A DNA stretch of 64,000 bases from Glycine soja (GCF_004193775.1 NC_041007.1:23142286-23206285), one strand, 5' to 3'. Shown: positions 18,294-30,735, counted from the first letter of the stretch. Notes: a model not told the origin generated them from the sequence alone. Numbers and translations: made by a program.

Positions 18294-20040
18294 TGTCGCA
18301 ACCTACCCTTCCGCAGGAGGGCGATGCGAGACTCACGGGTGCGTCTTCCAAGAAAGGAAAATGTACGGAGTCGCCACCAACGTTTATTTGAGAAAAACGT
18401 CGGAAAAAACCGGAAAGGAGGTGGTCTTCGAAATTTAAGTGAAAGGTTCGGGAGTTGTATTTACGCACGGGGAAGGTATTAGCACCCCACACATCTGTCA
18501 CAAGGGATGGCAACCTTTAATCAAGTGTGCAAACATGACTTCAATTTGTTTTATGTTCCCTTTTACGTCTTTATGCCTTTTTGTGCCTTTTATATTTTTA
18601 TCTTTTTGTGGTCGACAAGGGTGTTTCCCTTGCTCCTACGTATTCCTCAATTGTGATAAGGAAATAAGACCTACGTAGTTCTTTGAGAACTAAACGTTGG
18701 TTAAATTGTTTTTATCTTTTTTGCATGATATATTTTGATTGAATAAAAGGTCATTTAAGGCGTTGGACCATTAAACGATCTTTTGATTCTTTTTGAAAGG
18801 AGAGAAAACATTAAGGCATTGGACCATTAATGATCTCTTGGTTTTTTAAAGAGGTTACGTGTTGATTTTAGGCTTTTTTAAAAAATCCACATTTAACCAA
18901 TAAAAGCGGAAAAGACCATTTCAAGGCGTTGGACCTTAAAAAATGGTTTTTAGATGATGACAAAAGCTTGATTGATGAATTGATTTTAGCCTTAGTTTCA
19001 CTTTGGTTATTAGTCAATTCGATTAAGAAAGAAAATCCCAAAGAAAAACGTCCGATTGATTTTTTTTATTTTATTAAAAGATATATTTTTTATTATTATA
19101 TTATTATTTTGCCTCTTTTTGGTTTTAAACGTGGTTACGGCATGAAAGATCGGTCGGATTTTATTCTAACTGAAATTAAAAGATGTTACAATTCAAATGA
19201 TCGGTGAAAATTTATTTTATTTTTTGATTAGGTGAGAAAGTGATTTAAATAAATGACTAAAACACGTCAAAAGGGGGTACAGAAAGTAAATGAAATAAAA
19301 ATAAAAGCACGCAAAACAAGTGGGGACCACTAAGGGCACATAGAATGAATTGAAAGGTTCGATTTCGGGAACTTACCGATTGAAGACCGAAGAACGACGA
19401 AGAACGAATGAAGAACGATGAAGAACGGTGGAAAACCTTCGCGAAATCGCCCACGGAAACGTCTCGAAAGCGTTACGGAAGTGCCTCGGCTTAGATTTTC
19501 TTCACGGAAACAATTTTTCTCACTCATTGTAAGTGATTCTCAGATACCAAGAGGGTTCAACATTTTTGTTCTGCCCTCCTCCCCCTATTTATAGAGGAAA
19601 AGAGGGAGGTGGTTGCCGCCCAGCTCACCCAGGCAAGCTGGGTTGCTTCCACCAGAAGGCACCACCTTCTGTTGGAAGATCCTGGAAGGCCCAAGTGGGC
19701 CTGATTGCTATTTGTACACCCTTATTTACTAAATACACCCCCTCTGCCTTTTTTTGTTGATTCTTTTCCCGTAACGTTACGGAACTTTATGAATTACCTA
19801 ACGATACTTGTTTTCTTTCCGTAATGTCACGAAACCTTACGGATTATGCAATCATCCCTTCTTTGGCTTCCGGAATGTTACGGAACTTTACAGATTGCAC
19901 ATTAACACTTCCTTTCAACTCCCGACATGTCGCGGAACTTCACGGATTGCCTAACGATGGGTGTCAAGTACCTCGAAGTGGTCAAGCCAGGGTCGCATCC
20001 CAACAAACAGATGGTCCCCAGACGAAATTAGGGTATGACA
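18294..20040 (-). repeat. Ogre 5' LTR, complete
   Basis: 1,747 bp from TGTCGCAACC to GGGTATGACA in plus coordinates; on the element strand it starts TGTCATACCCTAATTTCG. The reverse TATA box CTATAAATAG is at 19585-19594. Several blocks of the type CCGTAACGTTACGGAA recur near 19770, 19820, 19870 and 19925 and form short inverted repeats in U3. Confidence 0.85.
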
Positions 20041-21597
20041 CCTCCTATAGTAGTCATGACTATTACAAGAGTTTAAGTGAAGAACTTAGTGACTATTATA
20101 GAGGAAGGCATAGGTCACATCCTAACCTCACTCCCACAGGAGAGAGAAAAGGAAAGAAAACCTCAAGAGGCTAACATTAACCTCCCATACTTCCATGGGA
20201 AGGACATTGTAGACGCTTATTTAGTTTAGAAAATGAAGGTTGAGAAACTTCTTGCTTGCCATTATACAAGTGAGGAAAGGAAGGTTCCTTTGGCTACCCT
20301 TAGCTTCCAAGGGTATGCACTCCATTGGTGGACTTCCCTTGTTAGGGAAAGAAGGATTCATGGGGATCCTCTAGTAGAGTATTGGAATGACTTGAAAAGT
20401 GCCCTTAGGAAGAGGCACATCCCCTCCTACTATGAAAGGGAGCTTATGGACAAACTCCAAAGGCTTAAATAAGGGAGTATGAGTGTTGAAGAGTATAGGC
20501 AACAAATGGAACTATTCCTTTTGAGAGTTAGGCTTAGGGAGGACGAAATAACAAGTATTGCTAGGTTCCTTAGTGGGCTTAATATGGAAGTGAGGGACAA
20601 GGTTAAGCTCTTTCCATATAGGGACCTAGATGACCTAGTCCAACTTTGCATAAGGGTAGAGCAACAACTTAAAAGGAAGCCTACTTCAAAATCGTATGGC
20701 TCTCACTCTTATCCAAAGAAAGACCAAGGTCAAGGAATTTTAGGGGCTGAACCTTCTAAGCCCAAAGACGATAAGAGGGGTGAGGAAGAAACACTAGAAA
20801 AACAAAAGAAAAAGAAGGATAGTAAGGCCTTGTCTTCAAAGGCCAAGGGGAAGGAAAAAGAGGAAAAGGATTCCTCTAACAGGATAGTTAAGAAGGAAAA
20901 TTATTTTACAACAAAAGGTGATATCAAAAGAGCACTCCTTCTTGAACAATCCTTTTACCTTCTCCTATCAAGGGAAACATCCCTTAGCACTGCCATACCT
21001 CTTGAGCTTGAGGTTATTCCTTAAGTAAAGGAGTTGTTGGATAAGGGTTTGGTTCGTAAGAGCTTAAATCCTTCTATTTTGTTGGTGCCCAAAATAGGTA
21101 TTATGAGGCACCAAATCCCTATAATAAGTGGTATGATGAATGTGTTGATTAGTGCAACCCTCTTTTGTAAAATCACTCATGCATCCAACGTCTTTATGTT
21201 TCACATACATAGGGACTAATGAGGTAGGTTTATTCTTATTTTTGGTTTCAATACAAACCTAGGTGCTCACATGGGGCACCTTAGGTTTGTCATACTTTTT
21301 TAAATAGTGATCAAGGGGTTCCCACGGACCCTAAGAGAATAAAGGGCATTCCTGAGTGGCCCACTCCACCAAGTATAAGGGAAATTTGGGGTTTCCATGA
21401 CTTAACAAACTTTTACAAAAGGTTTGTCCCATATTTTCCTATATTTGTAGCACCACTCATTGAGTTGGTGAGGAACCATGTTCCCTCATAGGAAGATGCC
21501 CAGGAAAGGCGTTTTCAGACCTTACCTTACTCTAACATACCCAACACCACTAATATATATGTTTTTATTCTTTTTACATGTGTCGAGGGAGAAGACT
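20041..21597 (+). pseudogene. Gypsy gag and dead RT region, plus strand
   Basis: It starts abruptly at the Ogre boundary inside gag (SLSEELSDYYRGRHRSH) and shifts frame near 20130-20160. It then runs in one frame with stops near 20227, at 20470 and 21022, and a double stop at 21217. Unlike the minus-strand copy it keeps the capsid core (TLSFQGYALHWWTSL, MSVEEYRQQMELFL, ARFLSGLNMEVRDKV). The RT remnant shows VKELLDKGLVRKSLNP, GMMNVLISATLFCKI and ILIFGFNTNL where YxDD should be. The zinc knuckle and protease are absent. It may be the continuation of the element whose leader ends at 12476; that link is inference. Confidence 0.8.
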
Positions 21598-21683
21598 CCA
21601 AGAAGATTGGGTTAGAGATGCAGGAGAAGACCCTAGGGTTCTCATGAGCCTTAGTTGGATTTTGGGCCCATGGGCTAAGAGAA
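21598..21683 (+). repeat. Short gypsy LTR fragment
   Basis: GAAGACTCCAAGAAGATTGGG to CCCATGGGCTAAG matches LTR text at 55072-55155. The polypurine tract and the first bases of the LTR were deleted together with the end of the ORF. The sequence then switches to a reversed leader at about 21690. Confidence 0.65.
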
Positions 21684-21689
21684 ATTAAA

Positions 21690-23033
21690 AGGAAGACTAC
21701 TTCAAGGGATGGCACCAATCCTCCTTTCCAATTCCCTATATGGCAACTCACAAACAAGGAAACAAAGAGACAAGCAATAACCAAAGACAAAAAAAAATGA
21801 AATGAAAGCTAAACCAATGGAGTTTTAACAAGACAATTTTTCAAGGATTATTCAACAATTAAAGCAATGAAAAGGACACAGAAGCAAGCTAGGACTCAAA
21901 GAGAAACTTAGAATGGCTCTAGAGTAGAGTAAAAAAACTAAAAAAAAAGACTCAACAAACCTCTAGCTTTGGCACTTGTCTTCACACTAATTTTCAATTG
22001 AAATTTCCAATTATAGAATAAATTTTGAGCCAAAACAACAAGCACACTTCCCTTTCACCTTTTTTTTTCTGGATACTGATTTTCTTGCCAACTTGTGTAA
22101 TTTTTCCTATTTTTTACTTTTATCCAAATCACTTGTTTCTTTTTTTCTAACTTTTTTCCAGATATCTAGAAAATTCAATAAAAATTTCAGCTCAAAATTC
22201 GAAGTAACTAATTCTCAGTAATTTTTACAAGTTTGTATGTCCAAGCTGCCAGCACCAGCGATTTTTTTTTTAAGCATGGTATATTGATTGCCTCGGGCTT
22301 ACTTTCAACCTTCCTATGTATGTTGAACTCACTAGTATTGTTTACCACAGTTTTAGGAGTACAATATTCACTTAGGATCAACATTTCAGCCAGAAATTCA
22401 ATCACCAAAACTCAAATTCACAGTAGATACAATCATAAGGAAACCTAAAAGTTCAAGAAAAGGTTCACAATCAAAGACTCTCTAAGAATTTTGCATGAAC
22501 ATGTTAAGGACTAATTAACATGAAAGATTTGACTCAAATAAAATAGTAGGATAAAAGAATTTCATACACTCATGAACAAATGAGTTAGACAAAAAAACAA
22601 GAAAAATAAAATTCAACACAACATAAGAAATCTTATGTGACAAGTTTCATGACTAGACATGACTTCTATAACAAAACTACAATAGGTGAACAAGTCACTC
22701 TAGATTTTTAAGGTTTTCTTCTACTTTAATGATTTTGTAAGAATTTTATGATTTAGTTTTCAGCCACAAAAAATAACAAGACAGAACTCAAAGGAACTTA
22801 AACTCAACACAATTCATGGTTCAAGAACAAGAACAAGAAATTTGAATCATAGAAAATCAAATCTAGCTTCTATAGCAAGTTTAATCGGTGGAAACTCTAA
22901 AGAATCATGTTAAAAACATTTAGCACAAGACATGTGAGGAGATACATGGAGAAAAATGAAGAAACAACAATGGAAGAGAAGGTAAAGCAAAAAATTAATG
23001 GAGGTTTAAGGAGCACCTACTTGATGCTCTTGT
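21690..23033 (-). mobile_element. Gypsy leader, minus strand
   Basis: Reverse copy of the leader at 11139-12476, ending beside the primer site at 23034. It starts at a junction with the plus-strand LTR fragment near 21690, so gag and the rest of this copy are gone. It contains no supported ORF. Confidence 0.75.
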
Positions 23034-23046
23034 GCTCTGATTACCA
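23034..23046 (-). other. Primer-binding site variant with extra base, minus strand
   Basis: GCTCTGATTACCA is the exact reverse complement of TGGTAATCAGAGC at 575-587, including the extra A relative to the initiator-tRNA complement. Confidence 0.8.
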
Positions 23047-23048
23047 CT

Positions 23049-23914
23049 TGATGGAAGCTTGCTTGTGGAGCTTCTATGGTGGCTGGATATTTGAGCTTCA
23101 ATGAGGTCCTTCAATGGTGATTTTTCACCATGGAGATGCAGCGGAAGGCAAAGGAGAAGAGGAGAGGGGAGGCACCATCCACTAGGGAATAAGCTGTGGA
23201 AGAAGGAGCTTCACCACCAAGAGTGTGCCTTGGATAAGAAGCTTGAAGAGGATGCTTTAATGAAGGAAAAGAAAGAGAGAAGGGGGGAGAACGGAATTGA
23301 AGGAATAAAAGAGGGAGAGAAGTGGAACTTTGAAGTGTGTCTCATAAGACTCTCACTCATCGAAGTTACAGCAAGTGTTACACATGCATTTATTTATAGA
23401 CTAGGTAGCTTCCTTGAGAAGCTTTCTTGAGAAAACTTCCTTGAGAAGCTTCTTTGAGAAAATTTCCTTGAGAAGCTTCTTTGAGAAAACTTCCTTGAGA
23501 AGCTAGAGCTTAGCTACACACATCCCTCTAATAACTAAGTTCACCTCTTTAAGAAGATTCCTTGAGAAGATTCCTAAAGAAGTTAGAGCTTAGCTACACA
23601 CACCCCCTATAATAGCTAAGCTCAGCCCCATTCCAAAATACATGAAATTATAAAAAAAGTCCCTACTACAAAGACTACTCAAAATGCCCTAAAATACAAG
23701 GCTAAAAACCTATACTACTAGAATGGCCAAAATACAAGGCCCAAAAGAAGGAAAAACCTATTCTAATATTTATAAAGAAGAGAGGACCTAACCTTGGTCC
23801 ATGGGCTCAGAAATCTACCCTGGGGTTCATGATAACCCCAAGGCCTTCTTTAGCAACTCTAGCCCAAACCTCTTGGAGTCTTCCATCCAATACCCTTGGG
23901 GGTAGGATTGCATA
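23049..23914 (-). repeat. Gypsy 5' LTR, minus strand
   Basis: It runs from TGATGGAAGC to GATTGCATA in plus coordinates. The last bases differ from the expected GATTGCATCA, so the outer edge is slightly damaged or truncated. The reverse TATA box is at 23391-23399. U3 contains the 27-bp tandem repeat. The sequence beyond 23914 is unrelated. Confidence 0.8.
23408..23505 (+). repeat. 27-bp tandem repeat in LTR
   Basis: Units at 23408-23434, 23435-23461 and 23462-23488, plus a partial fourth, have the consensus ACTTCCTTGAGAAGC followed by TTCTTTGAGAAA. Each unit contains CTTGAGAAGCTTCTTTGAG, which is partly self-complementary around AAGCTT. Confidence 0.85.
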
Positions 23915-24385
23915 AAATTTAAAATTTTCTATCTGGATATCATGATTGAGGTGGAGACAAGGTTCATGTAGATTAAATATGTGGCAAATATCAAAAGGAA
24001 GGAGGGCTAATGCTTAATTTTCCAGATGATAAAAAAACAGAAAGAAGCCACTTCCCTTGCATCCTTCTATTTATTTACCTTACTAACCTCGTCTAACTAA
24101 CTAATATTCATGTTTAAATGAAAACTATCCTTGAGTTGTTCTTTACAAAAATAGGAGTCTAGGATACTAGTTAACTATTCAAAACATTCTTTATATAGTT
24201 ACTTTCTCTATGAATCGAGTGATCTAGTGAATGTTTATGATGTAGTCTCGCCTGTTAAGGTTGCTAATGATCCATCCTTTCGCATAAATAGATGGCCATA
24301 AATCCAATTATATTTTTCACCTTTCAATGCAATGTATTTGGATTTAAAGGCACCAACAATCATCCAGCTTGTGGCGAGTCTTGTT
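23915..24385. other. Unassigned sequence between repeats
   Basis: It does not match other parts of the window. On the minus strand 24383-24240 reads as a 48-codon open frame with ordinary protein composition (SWMIVGAFKSKYIAL, YNWIYGHLFMRKDGSL) ending in TAA. It could be a fragment of a host gene exon or of an unfamiliar mobile element. I cannot name it. Confidence 0.4.
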
Positions 24386-26566
24386 TGTAACATCCCATTT
24401 TTCGTAAATAAATTAAAAAGGATTTTCATTTAAAAATAAATAGAGATTTAGAAAAAATGATGAGGTTTTTATAATCAAATAAATAAGAAGAAATAACTTT
24501 ATTAAAATAATGATTTGAAGGAAAATAAAAAAGATATTTGATTTATTCATTTGATAGGAAATAAAATAGAGTTCCTTTTTATAAAATAATAAAAATAAAT
24601 AAATAGAGTAAATAATAGGCTGGGAGTACCCTAACTATAAATAGAGACATGTTAGGTCAGTTTTCAGACGAAAGTCGCTACGCTTTCTCTTCCTCTCAAT
24701 TTCGTTTTTCCTCCCCCCTCCCAAAACCCTCTCTTTTTCCTGCATACACTCAAACCTGTCTCAGTAAAATGATGATCCCAGACTCATTAACTGTTGGATC
24801 GTTGTAAAACTTAAACACAAGGTTTGGAACTTATACCTGCATAGACTCACCATTGGGATTTTTAAGATATTGTCTGTGTTAGAAGAAATATCCCTCACAC
24901 TGAGCTTTTCTTTTTCCCACAATCACCCAAAACCTATCCGAGTAAAACTATGATCCCAGACCCTCTAACCGTTGGATCGTCGTGAGATTTGAACACCACC
25001 CTAGTAATACATTTTCTCACAGTCACACCATTAAGATTTGTGAAATAATGTTTATGTAGAGATAAATTAGTCTCGCACGTTGACAATAAAATAGAGGCTA
25101 CAATTTCTTTCCCTTCTCTCTAACGTTTGGAAACCCTAACAAGGCAAAAAGAGGAAAAACTTCAGAAATCATTTGAAACTGCTAGAGACACCACTATCAC
25201 TATTGGACTACACATGTGATCCCGCTTAGAGGTAAGAGATGAGTTTATCGCAATTGAGGTTAGAATGAACATGTGTAGGAATCCTTAGGGGATCAAATTG
25301 AGGTTTATTTTCGTATGTTTATTGTATTGTGATTCTTTTTGTATGATTATGTGAAATTGTTTGAGGGATTTTACTCCTCGTGTTGTGAGAAATATTTTTG
25401 TGTAATTTGTTTGTATTTTGGATAAGATTAGCGTGATAAATAGTTATAATGGGATCATGAGATTGTGATTGAAATTTTGTATAAGTGATAGATTGAATAT
25501 GTGATGAATTGTGAAATAACATGTTGCTTTGAAATTATAACATTGGTATTGAGATATAGTATAAGTCCAAAGTTGAACATGTGTTAATTTGTGAGATACA
25601 CGTAAACATGTGATGGTGGATGGTGAAATTATGAGATGTTAAATTATGGACATGAGATTTGGTTGTGAATAAGTGTGTAGTTAACACTTCATGTGACAAT
25701 ACTTGTGTTGTGAGCTGTGAATTATACAATAGCCTGACTAGTGTTTACCTTGAGAAGTGTTTATGCACAGTGTTAAAGGGAAAGTGCAGGTTCTTAGTTA
25801 GGAACCAGTGTTAAATTGTATCACAATGTGTTAAACATGTTTGAAACACGAGTGTGAGGTCGTGAGTATTGTATAATTCATGAGCAGTGTCTGCGTGCAA
25901 AAATTGTTTTAGGGGTTGGACCTGAATCAAGAAGGTGAAACCCTAACGGATTCTTTGGAGTCTAGGCCTTGGGGGTAAAGACACTCAGTTTGAATGCTCC
26001 TTTAAGCCTATGTTGATCCCATATAGTTGGAGCATTCTCACAAAGTAGAGTGACCCTGACTAGTCACCTTATGATTTTACTTAGTGAGACTGACCTGACA
26101 TACCCATTATATGGTGTGTCTTATTATGTACTCCTAAGCGCCAGGGTGGTTTTTCACTGACATGGTACCACATTGCATATAGGCTTGAGTCTTAGTATAA
26201 TTGTTGCATAACACTTGTTAATTGTTTATTATGAAATTGACGAGTGTTATTACATCTTGACTCGAGTGTGTGATTCATGTGTAATGTGATTGGTGATTGA
26301 AAAATGAATTTTCAATGATAAAGTGGTGAAGTGACGTAAGTTGTATTAAGTTGAGCTATATTATAAATACTTGTATAATTTATTTGGATTACGTCTTTGT
26401 TTATTTGTATTTGTTTTAGAAATGTGATAACTCACTCCCTGATGTGTGTTTGGATCCTGTGATGATCTTGAACCTTGTGTTCGTGGGAGCAAATGACTAG
26501 GTGGATGAATTTAAAGAACCTCATGCTAAAGGACGCTGGGACACAATGCTCTTATAGGATGTGACA
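24386..26566 (+). repeat. Probable solo or isolated LTR (TGTAACATCC ... GGATGTGACA)
   Basis: The ends form the inverted pair TGTAACATCC/GGATGTGACA typical of Ty3/gypsy LTRs, 2,181 bp apart. The interior has a TATA-like ACTATAAATAGAG near 24635, two related blocks with GTTGGATCGT(T/C)GT (24805, 24970), and no coding potential. There is no primer site after the right end and no matching target duplication, so the right boundary is uncertain. Confidence 0.55.
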
Positions 26567-27229
26567 TGGGGAATGAGTTTTTATTTTAATTGCATGATGT
26601 TATTTTATTTTATTTTTCCTCACTCATTTAACAAAATTTCTTTTGTATTGTGAATCACTCAACTTCTCGACTTCTCTAAACAAGTCATATCTAGATAAAA
26701 TATTAAACACCAATACAACAACCATAAAATTATTTCTATAAAACAGGATATAAAAAAATTCACCAAAATAAAACTTAGTGGAAAAAGATGCATAGATAGG
26801 TGTACACTTATTCTACACTCTTCATCTAGAAAAAATACATGCATTTCATGTTCTAATGAATAAGAAAGGTACTTATGCGTGATAATCAAAGGAAACTTCC
26901 TTATATAAAGCACTAATTAAGAGTATTCCATAGTAAGCACAACAATGTTCCCACTTAAGGGCCATCAAATCAATCGGAAGAGGAATGCATTGAAACATCC
27001 TATACTTATACATGCAAGTATCCAAGTAAGAACCAAGAAGTTGAAAGTAACTATATGAAAAGTGCCACATGTCAATTATTTTTGGGATTAAAATGTTAGC
27101 ACTTATCTTTCAATTGTAATAGTTTTCTTATAAACTCCCCTTAAATCTGGTTGTTTTATATATATTGTACATTTACTAATGTTTTTGTTTAAATACAAAA
27201 GAGTCATCCATCATTTTGTAGGTTTTGAT
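26567..27229. other. Unassigned AT-rich sequence
   Basis: No repeat partner in the window, no conserved ORF, and no RNA gene was seen. The short minus-strand ORFs at 26659-27070 have the composition of random AT-rich DNA. Confidence 0.5.
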
Positions 27230-28326
27230 GGTTGTTTGTTAGATCGAGAAACAAAGTCAAAAAGAAGGATAAAATGGTCATTTTCCCAAGATTTTAGACA
27301 TCCAACTCGCTTGGGCTAATAAGATTTCTTCAGCCATAAGCAACCAACTCGCTTGGGCGAGCTATAGCTCGCTTGGGTGAATTTCTCAGCACCTCTTGGC
27401 TCTTTCTATAAATAGCCATGTTTAGGAAGTTAAAGTCCATCCAATAGCCTTAAAACACCAGAGAAAATGCAGAAGAAGAAGGAGAAGAGGAAAAGTGGAG
27501 TCGAGGCCCTGCAGAGTTGTGACCGTGAATCACTTCCTTCGTCATTTCTCTTGTTAGTCTTGTACTCTGCATAATGATCGGTTAGTTTTTCTTAAAGATT
27601 GGATGTAATCTTTGTAACCTTATGTATCCTTTTTTATATTATATATGTATTAATCTTTTCTACTCATTATTGGTAATTTCTTTCTACTCGTAATGTTTGA
27701 TTCTATTTGATCACTAGTGTCATGAAATTGAATTTTAAGTGAGACTAGAAAGTAATCTTAGAATTTGAACCGAATGATTTTACTCTTTAAGTTACGTTGC
27801 TAGTAATAGAGCATAATGTTTTGATTGCAAAAAGTACGAGAATATAATTGTAATGTTGGGATGGTTACTGCATATGCGAGGGATTGGTATTTAGTAAATA
27901 TTCTTAGGTTCCAAGTGTGAGGAATGGACTTGGGAAAACTATGTATGCATCAGTAATGTTAGAAAATGATTTATATATGTTAATCTTATTAGGATACTAA
28001 GGGTATAAACGATGAAATCCAATCCTATGTTTTCTTAAATTAATTCAAGTCGTTATTATTATTTCCGTAAATTACGTATTTTTGACGCACTAAATTCTCT
28101 GTATTTTCATTATTTCCATAAATTCGTTATTTTTACTTTTCTTTTACTTTAAGTTGTCTTTAGTTAATCAAACCAAAACCAATGACATTCGATTAAATTT
28201 GTACATAACTATTAAATTGATAACATTTATCCGAATGAATTAAGTAAACTCGAGTCCCTGTGGAGACGAACATTTTTATAAATGTGAAACCTACAACGAC
28301 AATTGGTACGCTTGCCAAAAGTCTAA
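27230..28326 (+). repeat. LTR-like fragment of an unidentified gypsy element
   Basis: It contains a repeated AACTCGCTTGGGCGAG-type block (27304-27390), a TATA box CTATAAATAG at about 27405, and a terminus reading GACTCGAGT-like text, GGTACGCTTGCC and AACA at 28326. This arrangement resembles other plant gypsy LTR 3' ends. No primer site follows, so the element is truncated there. The left boundary was not determined. Confidence 0.45.
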
Positions 28327-28625
28327 CACTATACATCTTTCACACATAAGAAAATAAACTTAGTTTCCTAAGACTTGCATATAACCAAAGGAGATCAAGG
28401 ACAACTATTTTTTACCTCGATTTTTGCTAGACATAATGTCCCATTTGCATCGCGTGAATTATTGAGATGACCAGTCTTTATATTTCACAATAGCGCAACA
28501 AGGATTTATGGTATAACGAATAACCAAAACACTCAACATACTTCAAAAAATGTCAAATACTTTCATAGAGCACACATAGGAAAACATGGAAGACACATAA
28601 CTCACGAGCCAAAAGGTTCAACCTA
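28327..28625 (-). mobile_element. Internal start of a minus-strand LTR element
   Basis: About 300 bp lie inside the primer site at 28626-28637 and would be the beginning of the internal region of the element whose 5' LTR is 28643-29402. No ORF is recognisable. Confidence 0.45.
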
Positions 28626-28637
28626 GCTTTGATACCA
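28626..28637 (-). other. Primer-binding site variant (initiator Met tRNA), minus strand
   Basis: GCTTTGATACCA in plus orientation gives TGGTATCAAAGC on the element strand, one base from the canonical site. It lies five bases from the LTR boundary at 28643. Confidence 0.65.
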
Positions 28638-28642
28638 CTAAA

Positions 28643-29402
28643 TGTAACACCCTTCTACCCTAAGACACATACACTTGTAATGTTTTCTAAATACGTTCAC
28701 AATGAAATTTAATTAAAAGGATGTAGCATATAAAAATACAATCTCAAGCCGTCTAAATTCCTTAAGTTTGAAAACTCAAAGGGAAATATAAAAATATTGA
28801 CTATAAAGAGCTCCATGTCTAAGGCTAAGCCCACTTATTTCTTTGGTGCATATAAGGCTTGTTGGACTCCTCTATATATAGGGGAAGAAAGCGGTTCATG
28901 AGGTGATTTTCTGCAATTTAGAGTGTTTTTCATGATCAAGTGGCCTACTTTGGAGCTGATTTTCTCTAAGATAAAAGTAGATTTTGGTTTCTAAGGTGTG
29001 TGAATAAATTGTAGCTTTTTTAGCAAGCTTTCCAATGATGCAAACAAAACCTCCAATGAACAACTATAACTCAAGATATGACGTGGTCTTTCTAGGGTTG
29101 TCATCATAAAACTAACACTAGACTTAGACAATTTTTCAAGCATTTTAACTATTAGAAGTTAATCTAATGTTCTTTTCACACCAAATATAATATAATAAAG
29201 ACAACAACAACAATAATATACACAAAATACACATGTGTATAGGAACACACACACACACTATCACAACACAAGTAAATGTTTAGGACAAAACCAATAATAT
29301 ACAAATAATAATAACAAATATTTACAGAAAATATAATAGAACGGTCTAAATAAGAGTTCTCCTAATGGTATATTCCTAGTACTCAAAACTTAGGGTGTTA
29401 CA
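28643..29402 (-). repeat. 5' LTR of a truncated minus-strand element
   Basis: 760 bp with inverted ends TGTAACACCC and GGGTGTTACA and a primer site on the left, which fixes minus orientation. A short CA-rich stretch (ACACACACAC) occurs near 29248. There is no second LTR in the window. Confidence 0.7.
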
Positions 29403-29535
29403 TGAGGCATGCTCCCTGACTTGCTATTCTTGCGGATTTGGCATCGAGTTTGTAGTCTCATTTTCCACAGTACCGACCTTGCAATCCCAAAAAATGTGAG
29501 GCATAACCAATTGGTGATAGCTTGCCATTACACCA
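29403..29535. other. Flank and target duplication of the minus-strand SIRE1-type element
   Basis: Sequence of unknown origin that continues at 34474 on the other side of the SIRE1-type insertion. Its last five bases, CACCA (29531-29535), are repeated at 34469-34473. Confidence 0.7.
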
Positions 29536-30735
29536 TGTTGTACAAGTCGCCTCAATAACTTAAGACAGGGGTGAATTAAGTTTCAAAATTTCCCACTAAC
29601 AAACTTTTAACCCCCTTCTAAATAACAGGCTCAAAATGCAGAAGAAGCAGCAATCAAATTAATAATGTTCTTTAAACATGTAAGACAAAATTGATTGTAA
29701 TAACATAAATGAGATAAGGAAAGAGAGAAATGCAAACTCGATTTATACTAGTTCGGCCACTTCCCGTGCCTACGTCCAGTCCTCAAGCAATTCACTTGAG
29801 ATTTTCCACTATCTTTGTAAAAATCCTTTTTACAACTTCTGAACACCCGAGGAACCCATTTCCCTTGTGTTCAGGAAACTCACAATTCAAGAGACAACCA
29901 ATCTCTTTGATTACAATTGACTTTCTGAGAAGAACAAAAAGATTTCTCTCCTTTAGAGTGGATGATACAAATTGAAGTTCCTAGAGGAATTTCTCTCTTT
30001 TAGAGATGATAGTACAATTTGAAATTCCTGGATGAACTCTCAATAGATTTGAAAGTGTTTGCCCAAGAGTTGTTGAGAGAGCATTTGGCATTGAAATTCT
30101 CTTAGAATATCTCTCTTTTTCTTTTCGAAGTCAAACACACATATATATAGGCCCTTCGTGCCTTTCCAAAATGATTTGAAGATATGTGTCTTTTCAAAAA
30201 GCTTTTTCTGAAATTCTTCACTAGTAATCAATTACAGGTTTTTGGTAATCAATTACACAGTTCTATTTTGAAGGATTATGACTTTTCAAAGTGTTTTCTG
30301 AAGTGTCGTTGCTGGTAATTGATTACAAACATCTTGTAATCGATTACATGATTCAAAATTCAAATTCAAAACCCTTTTTAAAAGTTGTTTTTCAAAATTA
30401 TCTTCTGGTAATCAATTACACTGCCTGGTAATCAATTACATGATTCAAAATTAAATTCAAAACCTTTTTTAAAAGTTGTTTTTCAAAATTGTCTTCTAGT
30501 AATTGATTACACTTCCTGGTAATCGATTACCAGAGCCTTGATCTCTTGGAAACACTTGTTTTGAGGCAAAAGCTTGATCTTGAATTAATCTGAAAGCAAC
30601 GCTTGTTTGTTGAAACAACCTTGTATTAATCTTGAAGCAATGCTTAACCTTTGAATATTTGTTGAAGTAATCTTGAAAGCAACCTTGTTTGATTATTCCC
30701 TGGCATCATCAAAACCATGTATTCATACATTCACA
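29536..30735 (-). repeat. 3' LTR of the minus-strand SIRE1-type element
   Basis: 1,200 bp from TGTTGTACAAG to CATTCACA in plus coordinates, the partner of 33310-34468. It holds eight palindrome-type sites between 30222 and 30532, several altered to CAATTA or AATTGATT. This copy is more decayed in the palindromes than its partner. Confidence 0.9.

Larger units (their letters stand above)
18011..20040 (-). mobile_element. 5' end of an Ogre-type Ty3/gypsy element (LTR, primer site, start of leader)
   Basis: In minus orientation the order is LTR (20040 to 18294), tRNA-Arg primer site (18291-18274) and about 260 bp of leader matching 57627-57885. Everything downstream of the leader start is missing. 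The LTR abuts gypsy gag at 20041, and the leader abuts the minus-strand gypsy LTR at 18010. Confidence 0.85.

Noticed and set aside
18231..18513. Overlapping ORFs on both strands at the Ogre LTR end
   Set aside because: They lie across the primer site and LTR U5 and also appear at 57395-57673, so repeat sequence explains their conservation.
25319..25729. Minus-strand ORFs of 64-67 codons rich in His, Thr and Asn
   Set aside because: Composition follows TGTGAT-rich LTR text; no domain and no conservation evidence.
24386..26566. Long non-coding RNA gene
   Set aside because: The inverted TGTAACATCC/GGATGTGACA termini and internal TATA fit an LTR better; there is no evidence of a separate transcript.
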